A stretch of 64,000 nucleotides of DNA from assembly GCA_011109175.1 (NCBI GenBank), contig RDEW01000009.1, positions 1,167,652 through 1,231,651 of the forward strand. The letters run 5' to 3'. The notes under the pieces are model-generated. The model had not been told where the DNA came from and made no database searches. It saw nothing but the letters and a program-made list of their open reading frames with translations. Source of the DNA: Dicyema japonicum. Its lineage: Eukaryota > Dicyemida > Rhombozoa > Dicyemidae. Positions within the stretch are counted from its first letter, which is position 1; each line of letters opens with the position of its first letter. Below, in pieces: positions 54,760-64,000 of the stretch. The position numbers and the translations under genes were made by a program.

Positions 54760-55706
54760 ATGGGGGAGAGCGGCTGCTGACATCACGGAGTAAGCGTTTC
54801 CGCGGATAACTGCGATACCAATTCTTTGCCTCAGCCAGACCGCTTCCCGCACGTCTTTCTTGCGGTGGGCCAATTTTTCCCGATTTCCTTTAGGAAAGAG
54901 GCTGTAATACTTCCAGCCGCACCAGACGTCTCGATTGCTACCGGTACAAAACGGTAGCGGTCTCCAATTTTTCCATATTTTTAATCTTGATTTTTTCGGC
55001 CAGATCGGCTGCCGATCCAGCAGACTGCGCCGAGCTGAGCATCATCGAGTTCGAGAAAGAATCCACAACAGTGCAGTCCCATACGAGCGATTTTCCCTCA
55101 GTGAACGGAAAGATAGTTAACCCATCCGGTCTTTTCCCATCTCCGCGGTCCAATCCCACAGGTTCCAATACTGCCGGGAAGCCTGCCGCTTCAAGAGCTC
55201 GCAAGACAATGTTGTTCATAGCAGCATGGCGGGGTGCTCTGCCCGCACTCCTTTTGCACGAGAGCGGGTGCAGCCCTTTGGCATCGACGATCCCTCCACA
55301 ACGACATTGGTTTCGACGCAAACATCAGCTCCCAGGCGTTGTGCGATTCCAATCCGAATACAGTCATCGTCCAATAGGGTCCCCAGGGAGGAAGACGGGA
55401 GTGCATCCAGCCACGCTCCGCTCCCATGGTTGGCGGCGGACACGAGGCATGCAAGACGATGCTGGTTGGCCTCAGACTTTAGCACGTCGAAGATATTCTT
55501 GGAGTAAATATCATCCCAGTCACGTTGCCTCGAAGGATCGTTCGGCATATCCAAACCAGTTTCACACCATTCGCAACGAGCTTCGTCGAAGACTTTTTCC
55601 CAAGAGAGTCCGGTTGTAATACGTAGGATTTCTTGGACCAAAAGGCTTCCACTTGAGAGCGATGACACATATGCTGGATAGGCGATCTCCAGCGCCGACC
55701 TGACAT
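54760..55706 (-). mobile_element. Retroelement C-terminal endonuclease-like domain, best copy
   Basis: The minus strand reads SWEKVFDEARCEWCETGLDM, RLACLVSAANHGSGAWLDAL, PSSSLGTLLDDDCIRIGIAQ, then CRCGGIVDAKGLHPLSCKRS, RHAAMNNIVLRALEAAGFPA, DGKRPDGLTIFPFTEGKSLV and WDCTVVDSFS. A Cys/His cluster followed by RPDG...WD is how restriction-like endonuclease domains end some retroelement proteins. The domain is widespread in invertebrate retroelements. One frame change occurs between the two halves near 55250. No RT core lies upstream here. Confidence 0.7.
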
Positions 55707-55834
55707 TTAATATATTTAAAACTAAAATATGATAATTTTGAATATAAAAATAAAATTAACTAAATATTTATATTTCAATCAACTTAAAAATAATAAAATA
55801 TTTTGCTATAGTAACTCTAAACTCTCAAAGAAAA

Positions 55835-57971
55835 ATGGAGCGATTTACGATTAATGTTGAATCCGATGATAAGTTTCATTAATATTTAACATCAAGAAAT
55901 TATCAGTCAAAAACGATAGAACAGGTCAGTGATGTCTATTCCATAGTGAAAAAATTTATTTATAAGAGAAGATTCAGCGATTCGAGTCTGATTCGGTCTT
56001 ATTAAAGGCAAGCAAATATTTTCTGGAGTTTCCTCAAAGAAGGAGGAAGAAAATTTATATAAATTGATCAGTTACTTCGGCAGCTTCAACAAGTTCTTGT
56101 TATAAAGTAAAACAGGCTATCCCTGAGTCGAGATAAATTTCCTGATATTGATATCAATTTTATCGAATCAGCAATCGAAGCAGGTGCTGATGTGAATGAG
56201 GTTGATGATTATGGGCAAACAATACTTCACGATGTAATCAATTTCACTTTAATCGTTGCTAGGCAGCCTGTAACTGGTCAACCGATGTTGTTATGTTTCT
56301 GCTAAAACATGGAGTCAATGTAAATGCCATGGACACCTTTGGCAGAACTCCTTTGCACGTGGCTGCCACCGCTGACTATCCAGAAATGGTTCATTTTCTC
56401 GTCGGAAATGGGGCTGACATGAACGCCTTGACTGAAAGAGAGATGCAGACTCCTGTCCATTACGCAGCCAAAAACGATTCCACAAAGTCACTGAAAGCTT
56501 TGATAAAATTGGGGGCAAACTACAAAACTGTGAAAGACTATAAGAAGAGGACTCCTCTGTTCCTGGCTGCAGAATTAGGTCCCTTTCCAGTTATTGCTAG
56601 ACCGAAGTGAGACAGCCACTGTCCTAATAGACAACGGAGCTCCGGTAGAGGAACGAGACTACTGCGGACAAACAGCCATCATTTGGATGGCGAAAAAAAA
56701 TGCCCAAAATAGTATTTTTAAAGCCAAACCATTATAGGCTGTGGAAGCTCTCAATACACTCCACACAAAGGACAAACGAAAGCGTAAACAAGAGTATCGT
56801 CTTGATTGCCTCGAAAATGTCAAAGGTATTTCTGACAATTTGGGGTCACATTTAGGATCTTTCATTGACTTCTCTCCACCGTCTCTGTTTATATTAAGTT
56901 GAAAATTTCATAGTTAGCTTAAGGCAATAGCTGACTCCGAAAATTATGATTTCTTTCAGTGTCCGATAGTCAGAAAATTCATCGACATTAAATGGCGGAA
57001 ATTTGGATTGTAAGTTTGGTTTGCCACGTGCGTAGGTTGAATGCCTGGGTGAACTGATAATCACTTTACTCTTCAACGTATTGTGGACTGTTATATTTTT
57101 CCTACTTCCCAGCGGAAATGTCTACAAGTATGTCTACACGAAGGATTACGGAATCACATTTACCTGGGTTTGTTTATTTTTATTATGAAAAGGTATTTGC
57201 CTTGTTTTTCTTGCTGCTGATTTGGATTGTGGAAATTCAGGACTACAGGATTTCCAAGGCTTACAACAGCGTTGTGTTGCCTAAAAATGTTAGAAATGGG
57301 AATCTTGGAGGGAAATAGAAATTCGGAAAGACATGGAGTTTTGTCATCCTCGATACCCGGAAGAACAGACTTATTGGGATATTGAGTTACAGAACACCAA
57401 GGAAGAGAGTCCCTCGTACTTTTCGGACAAAAAGTTTGAGTTGATGCCAAATTCAAGGAATGTGGTGGACTGGGTTGTTTTTATACTATTGCTTGTCTGT
57501 TTTATTATCCACCTAATCGCCCTGGCGAAGGAAGATTCAAATCTTGGGTACAATCTTAAAAGGGTCTACTCATTCGCCCTCATCTTCCTATGGATGAGGT
57601 TCTTGATGTGTGCTAACTTTTTTGAAAGTCTTGGTAATTCTGTTTATTCATTTTAAGGACCCTTCATTGTGATTCTGTCTCACACCATCAATGACATTGT
57701 TCGCTTCCTTTTTATTTACTTTATTTTTTTCATTCCATTCTGTAAAACGGTAATTTGACTCAAAGACTGCTGCTTCTGGGTATTCTATGGAGGTTCTACG
57801 GGCTTTCCGGTCGACAGTCAGAGATTTTCCACAAATGTCACAAAAATTACAGTCCAAGGCTTTGACAGCGTAAGACAGGGAATATTCACACTTTTTCGGA
57901 TCTCCATGGTTGACGACTATGACTACACTGTTTGCCTGAGTTAATAATTCCCAGAATATGTCATCTATCGA
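55835..57971 (+). pseudogene. Ankyrin-repeat TRP channel, 3' end lost at a duplication breakpoint
   Basis: TRP channels are sensory cation channels of the plasma membrane. Splicing 22–30-nt introns gives at least four ankyrin repeats (DINFIESAIEAGADVNEVDD, VVMFLLKHGVNVNAMDTFGR, TPLHVAATADYPEMVHFLVG, TPVHYAAKNDSTKSLKALIK), a charged linker (KDKRKRKQEYRLDCLENVKG), then membrane helices ELIITLLFNVLWTVIFFLL, VFALFFLLLIWIVEIQDYR, VVDWVVFILLLVCFIIHLI, YSFALIFLWMRFLMCANFF, GPFIVILSHTINDIVRFLFI, and a post-S5 stretch TLFRISMVDDYDYTV. At 57972 coding sequence ends abruptly where the second copy of the 3.5-kb duplication begins. The rest of the pore, S6 and the C-terminus are absent from the window. 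Upstream exons show no frameshift, so loss looks recent. Confidence 0.85.
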
Positions 57972-60900
57972 CAATTGGGACGAAACGGAAGCTATCTCCG
58001 AGGCTAAGTATTCTTCAATCTTTTCCATTCAGTTTTGTCGATGATGATATTTTCCTTGATGATGCTTAATACCTTATTAAGCTTATCCATTTTTCCTGCA
58101 CGGTAAAGTCTAACAAGTTCAATCCCTTATTGGGGGATAAAAATTGGTTTCTAAATTTAATTGGCGTGGTACGAGAAGCCAGATATTCAATGTTATAGCT
58201 GACAAGGTTCGGATAGTTTCTCTGTAAAAATCTATCAAAGTGTTATTGTATTCGGTTTTCCACTCAAGTGCAGAGCAGAATGTAAAAATCCATGTGACTG
58301 AAGTAAAAAATTGTGTAGTTCTAGGGATCACTTACCTAATTATTTATGAAAATTATCAAATCCATAAAAAAGAGAATTACAAAGATTTCGATGAAATAAG
58401 TCCCAGTCGGAATGTATGGAATGGCTGGATTAAACAAACTTCATGTAAACTTGACGACCGAGGGACAAATCAATTTTTCTCGTGTCTTAGCCGCCTTCTG
58501 TTTCTCTCCCGCTCAGGATCAACCTTTTGGATATCTGGGAACGTGCGTCATTGGTTGTTACAATATTGTTAGCCATCTATTTCCCTCACTAAAAAGACCG
58601 GAGGTAAAAAATATGGACTGTCTGGAATGCGACAAAAGTTGGTAAAAAAACGAATGAAATTGGTATACAGACAGATGAGTTAATGATTACTGATTCGTTT
58701 GACTAAATGACCTTGCTAATATTGGGAGATTCTTTTGTTAATGTCTGTAATCAGCTGGCTAAAGGAATCAAGGATTCTGTCAGGAACAAGAAAGAAAGTT
58801 TTTACTTGGTCTGGTGACGCTTTTAAAAGACGAGGACAGCGACCTGTTAAATCTGAAGTAGCCAGGATCACCTTGGTAAATGGCCGCTCTCCTAGAAAGG
58901 TGGTTTTGGAGCTGGTAACTCTTTCCAGCATATATGTATTTCAGAAATGTGTTGTTCTGATAAAAGGGAGAGGAGCTAATTCTCAAATCTCATGATGGTG
59001 CCTTAATCCCTAAAGGAAAAATATCAGAAGTCACCCATCTTCCATTATTCCACATGAAATTCAAAAAGAGTTTATTGATTGAAATACCATTAATATTTTT
59101 CAAAAGGCAGACTTGCCAATAATCAATGGATTGTTGTTTCAGTTCAAATCTTTGTGGAGAAAAGAACAATTATTTGTATGATCCCAAAGAAAGATGTCAA
59201 ATGCAGAAAATTATAGGCCATTAGTCTTGTTTGCACTGCGCGGTACTCTCAGTAGACTAGGAAAAGTGAAGAGATGGCCAGTATTCTAGTCGTCAAGAAG
59301 GCATGATGGACAAAGTGGAGGACGATTGTCCGATTCTGTTCAGATATCAACGTAAAATCACGTGGGGACCACAATGAAAGCCGCCAAATGAACACAAACG
59401 CTCCGTTGTAGGAAGCTTCGCTTCCGTTAATATTTGATGGAAAACGTCCCAGAAGCTTGTAGAACAAAGGATGGTAGTGGCATTAGTAGATATCCAGCCA
59501 TTATTTTCAGGAGTGACTGTGAGGGCTCATTCTTAGGGATTGTTTGGAGAATCTGAACTTTATGACCAATTCTCCTTTTGTTAGTCAAGAAAGAATTCCT
59601 TAACTCTATTCCTTGTTATGCTTCGATTTGGATAGCCACGTGGCAGCATGTGATGCTATGTGGCTAATGGTTAAAAATTCATGTTCTTCCCTCTGAGAGC
59701 GTCATTGGATCCACCTTACTAAGGAGACACCCAATGCCTAGCCGTCATCAAGAGGATTCAACTATTCTTCCTACTGAGAGCAGTTTCGTTACCTGGAAAC
59801 AAGTTATGAAATCGCTGGAATGCGTCAGGATCAAAAAGTTAGTTTGGATTTACCCTTGGTCGTTGGAATAACTTTATTTATTTTTTGTAGTTTAGTATTG
59901 GGGATACGGTTCATCCGTGGTTAAGAAAATGTCTTTTTGGAAAAGTCATTTATACGTATTGGAACTCAAATTTCAAAGAAAATTTTGGTAAGATGGATTC
60001 CAAGGGAACTGTTCTTAGTCCACTTTTTGAATTGTGTGATGAGTCAGTGATCCGTTTTAGATCCAAAAATACTTCATCCGTTGAATAATCTACACGTTCT
60101 GTTTTTAGAATTAAGTCTATCCCCCCAAATAATTAACTGTAATAGTAAACTCTCTTAATGTGGACAATTTCTCGATAATAGTGACTGGATCCCCATATGG
60201 CGTTCGAATTTTTAATCGAAGAGAAGGCTTTATCCCATAATCTTTTTAAGCTGGATTTTTTGAACATCTGATTCCACAAAGTGGTGGATCCAGGAATACT
60301 TCGATATATTTGGAACGAGCTATCGCTTAAAAGTAACAAATCCAATTTACCCATCGATTAGTGAGATTTTCAAACTCACAAAATAACATAATTTTATACA
60401 ATTTTAGGTCAATCAATCGGAATCTCTCATTTGTTACACCAGCAACAATATAACTCACAGGCATGCAAACTGGCATATATTGCAGTCTCTTACCACTTGA
60501 CGGATTGCACTTTTAATAATGCAGAATGTTTTATGACACATTTCCTCCAAAAAATTGTGTCTACAATAATTGGCTTCATATATCTTTTTATCAATTATCC
60601 GCATCTCTCCTGTGTTTGGTGTTGTGATTACAAGCTTGTGATTACTATTGATTGCGTCTGGGCCTCCTGACATAACATCTCCACCATACTAAGTCATCGG
60701 TTTAACGATTAAATACATAGATGAATCAACTAGCTTTGATTCTCGAGTGTATTCTTAAGCAAAACAGATTGTATACTATTTAAATTCTCCCACTACCAGT
60801 GTGGAGTATAATATGAAACCATGTGAATTCTTAATGTTATTATTTCTTTACATTGCTACTTCAATGGCAAATAGGTTTTCGGGCAGCATTGAGTGATCGG

Positions 60901-61588
60901 GCGTTTATTTTCCAATATTTTACTGACAACAATAACAATGACTGCTACCTCCATTATTTCAAACTAAACAGCCTATTCATGTCGAAGCAAGTTGTGCTTG
61001 TCCTAATAATAATAAAACATTGAGGCTTGAGGTTTTGCTCCTCATTTGAAGAAAGCGCAGCCTCAAATTAACTTCCTATAAAAAATAGTCATCCCTCTTC
61101 TCGGCTGTCCCCCTCCTTTTTGCTATTGACTATCCGATGGCACAACTATCCGACGCAGAACTCACATTTCTCGTTGTTCTCTTTTTTGCTTGAACTCTGA
61201 GACAATTCGGTTATGCAATGATGAATCACTGATGGCGTCACTCGTCGATCTTAAAATGGGACCAACAGGAATTGAACTCCTGACACTAGTATCCTTCATT
61301 TATTTGAACCTTGGGGTCACAGAGAAAAAAAAATAAAGTATAGTCAAACAGTTAGGTGATCCAGGTACCATAATTCCATCAGGTCTGTGGTCCTCTACTG
61401 TAGCGAATGAATCTCTACGCGGGAGAGGAATACGGTGATGTTTGTATTCTTCATAATGATTTAAGAAATTTAATTTATTTACTCCGAAATCACAAGAATT
61501 ATGTTCTAAATTAAGTTAACCAGGACAGGATCCAGATATAATAAGACTTCCAACCAAATGGGATGCTCAGGAAATCAAAATGTGGTAG
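57972..61588. repeat. Segmental duplication, copy 2
   Basis: Direct copy of 50854–54378, lacking the 54051–54226 segment but carrying extra sequence at about 61260–61305 (SINE B-box part) and 61325–61567. A chimeric minus ORF (57648–58028) crosses its left edge. Confidence 0.9.
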
Positions 61589-61834
61589 ATTAATACGGGA
61601 CGGTGTAGTATAATTTTATAGCTTTGTTCATGCCTGTCGTTAGAAAAGCTACTACAAAGAAGAATACTAAAATCAAAAAAAGTAACTCGGAGAGGTCTTA
61701 AAGGAGAATTATATTGAAAACGATAAGACTACCTCTGAGGGGTTTTAAAGAATAGCTGTATTGAAAATGTTAAGGATCTGTCTCTGAAGCCTCCTTTTGA
61801 ATACTCTGGGAATGCTTTTATACAAATCACTGTT
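61589..61834. other. Leader of the following LINE, or intergenic
   Basis: No ORF; lies just upstream of ORF1 of the LINE and may be its 5' untranslated region. Confidence 0.35.
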
Positions 61835-62505
61835 ATGTCAAATATGGGAGCCATCAAAATCTCCAACTTACTGTACTCGTTCGACCCGACAGGGTCTATC
61901 AGATTGAGTCACAAAGGCTCCGGCATCTTCCGCCTCGAATTCATGAAGGAGGAGGACAAAAGGAACTTTTGTGAACATGTGAATGCCACTTCACCTTTTG
62001 GTCTTGGAAACCATTGTTTCAGTGAAATCCGAGTGAAACCGTCCGAAATTGTGTTGAAGAACTTGCCATTTTGGGTTGATGATAACGACCTTCATGAATT
62101 TGTCAAGGAAATAGCTTCCTCTACTACAAGCATATGTCGTTTCTACAAGGGAGAAAGACTCCCTCTTGCAAAAGTTCTAGTTGGATCAAGGGCGGAGGCT
62201 ACATCGCTGGTCCGTCTTGGTTTCAACATTGCCACGTGCCGATTACATGTGAATGGTACAGGAGAGGCTCACCTAGGTGTTTCAAGTGCCAACGCTATAG
62301 ACACATATCCTCCTTCTGTAAGGAGAAGACAAAATGTCTCCATTGTGCAGGGGAACACGACCTGACTGCTTGTGGAGAGACTCCTGCGAACACAATGAAT
62401 TGCATAAATTGTGGCTCGTCCTCACATTGTGCCAGATATGGTGGATGCCCAGCCGCCAAGAAATCTGATCAGAGGAAGCAACTAAAAGCGATGGACAGGC
62501 GATAA
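61835..62505 (+). mobile_element. LINE ORF1, gag-like with zinc knuckles
   Basis: Encodes VLKNLPFWVDDNDLHEFVKE (RNA-binding-like fold region), then PRCFKCQRYRHISSFC, CLHCAGEHDLTACG and CINCGSSSHCARYGGC, three CCHC knuckles as in Jockey/I-type LINE ORF1. A frameshift falls near 62250 between the two parts. Confidence 0.8.
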
Positions 62506-62653
62506 TAGGCGATATTGGGAGAACGTGGACAGCAAAGACAGTTACGTCAAAGTCGGCACCTAAAATTCGTCGAAAACTGAACGATGTCCCACCCAATCTA
62601 TCAGAGAAGATATACACTGAAATATCGGAGATTATGTCACGGCTAAACTATCT

Positions 62654-64000
62654 GTGCTCGATTGCACATGTGGATTTAATGGAAACGGTGACTTTGGCTT
62701 TGAAGAAGCAAGGTCACCCAAATGTTTGAAGCAAGGACTAAAAATAGTGCTATTGAATGCCCGATCTCTATGGAAAAGGCATAATGAACTAGCACTACTT
62801 GCAAGGGCCTCCAAGATCGACATCTTGGTGGTCAATGAGACGATATTAAAGAAAGCGAAGAGTAATATAATGACTGGATACAATTCTGTGGACGTTTTAT
62901 GGAAGGCTGGAGCAGTTGCTGTTACGAGCAACGTCTATTTTCAACCGGGACTGCCTCCGAATTCGTAATCCAATAGTCGTTTGTGATGTATTGTGTGAAT
63001 TTGTAAACATGGACGTTTGTTGCGACGGAGTATGGATTAGTGTTGGAGGTCTATACTCCAAGAATCTTGAGACTTGTTCTACAGATATCACTGAGTTCTA
63101 CAACAAGAATCCCTATACTATCTTAATTGGGGATCTTAATTCGAAGAACACTAGTTATGGTTGTAGCAAGACAAATCAGGATGGACGACGTTTAGAATTA
63201 TTGTCTGATTCATGTGGCTTTGTGATCCTTACGTCGGATGACCCAAATCATTTTTCTTATCATGGTGGCGACAAACTCGGCGTTTTCCTAGTATCGCCAG
63301 CTCTATCTGTGTATGTGGGAAAGCCAAAAACTCTATGGGATATCGGGAGTGACCATATTCCACAAGAATTAGTTATTACTTTGAGACCAGATGTTATGGA
63401 AGATGTCTTCTTGAAGTTCAACATATCTAACTTGGATTGGGGCCACTATAGGGTCTTCATATCCAATAATTTGTGTGTTCTACCGAGAGAGTTTTCAACC
63501 ATTGAAGGTATCAATGCTGTAAGTAGAGAATTAACAAATCTACTGCAGTCATATCTTCATCTGTATTCACGAAGAGTTTTCTCAAAAAAATCATTATTTT
63601 GTGTCGCCAATTATTATGAGGCTTATTCGGGAGAAGAATCGCCTAAGGGCAAAGCAAAGACGTTGTGCTGACAAAATAGACGGGGAATTCATATCAGCCA
63701 GAATCAGGATGATGAAGGAAGCAATCAGCAATATATGGAAGGAGGAGACTGACCGTATATGGAGGGCTGAGGCTGCAAAAATTGATATGAAGAATCCCTC
63801 TTTTTGGAAATGCTATCAGAAGATAATGTGTCCGAAGTCGGGTGCAGAAAAAATTATACTGGATAAACCAGACGGGGGAGTATGCATAACGGAGGAAACA
63901 CCTTCGATATTCAGGGATCAGCTCCAAAAAATTCAGGGTGTGGATCCGTGGAGTTTGATCCCTGATGACAAAAAGAAGGTGTCTGCCGATATATTTAAAC
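62654..64000 (+). mobile_element. LINE ORF2, endonuclease and start of RT (runs off window)
   Basis: LKIVLLNARSLWKRHNELAL, IDILVVNETILKKAKSN, TILIGDLNSKNTSYGCSKTN and DIGSDHIPQELV form an apurinic-type endonuclease. From 63615 the pre-RT linker (IREKNRLRAKQRRCADKIDG, NPSFWKCYQKIM) continues to the window end. Frame changes near 62920 and 63620. Distinct from the two CR1/Jockey-like copies because it keeps a knuckle ORF1. Confidence 0.85.

Overview
The window reads as AT-rich animal nuclear DNA. Every conserved gene is cut by very small GT–AG introns, mostly 18–35 nt with a mode near 22 nt. Removing them restores long alignments to metazoan proteins: WASHC2/FAM21, a VIP36-type lectin, INPP4, a septin, adenylate kinase 7, 14-3-3, an ankyrin TRP channel and an aquaglyceroporin. 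Metazoan gene content with introns of about 22 nt is what is known from dicyemid mesozoans (Dicyema), so a dicyemid parasite is my best inference. No rRNA or mitochondrial marker is present to prove it.

Layout. 0–12.3 kb is the gene-rich part: 5' end of a CYP51-like P450 (-), WASHC2 (+), two tiny ORFs, the LMAN2/VIP36 lectin (-), two unrecognised coding-like stretches, and INPP4 (+). 12.3–16.5 kb is repeats, including a tRNA-derived SINE and an 8-bp-TSD hAT-type element with a retroelement fragment nested in it. 16.5–18.0 kb is a septin (-). 18.2–24.4 kb is a pile of nested elements: an RTE-type LINE inside a CR1/Jockey-like LINE, an inverted-repeat element with a helix-turn-helix ORF, and a SINE with perfect target-site duplication. 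24.5–29.6 kb holds AK7 (-) and 14-3-3 (-). 29.7–38.8 kb holds two long decayed LINEs and SINEs. 39–44.4 kb holds two weakly supported unknown genes and the aquaporin. 44.5–50.8 kb is repeats, including a second hAT-type MITE. From 50.85 kb a block of about 3.5 kb is duplicated directly (50854–54378 and 57972–61588). The second copy cuts off the TRP channel gene (55835–57971) in its pore-proximal region. 61.8 kb to the end is a two-ORF LINE with gag-type zinc knuckles.

The host genes do not form one pathway. Loose themes are endosome/Golgi trafficking (WASHC2, VIP36-like, INPP4), membrane transport and sensing (aquaporin, TRP), cytoskeleton (septin) and cilia (AK7). Several show lost key residues: septin P-loop Lys to Cys, aquaporin NPA motifs and filter Arg changed, and the 14-3-3 Arg-Arg pair changed. 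Exon boundaries are hand-called from frame and homology to remembered family features. No alignment program or database was used.
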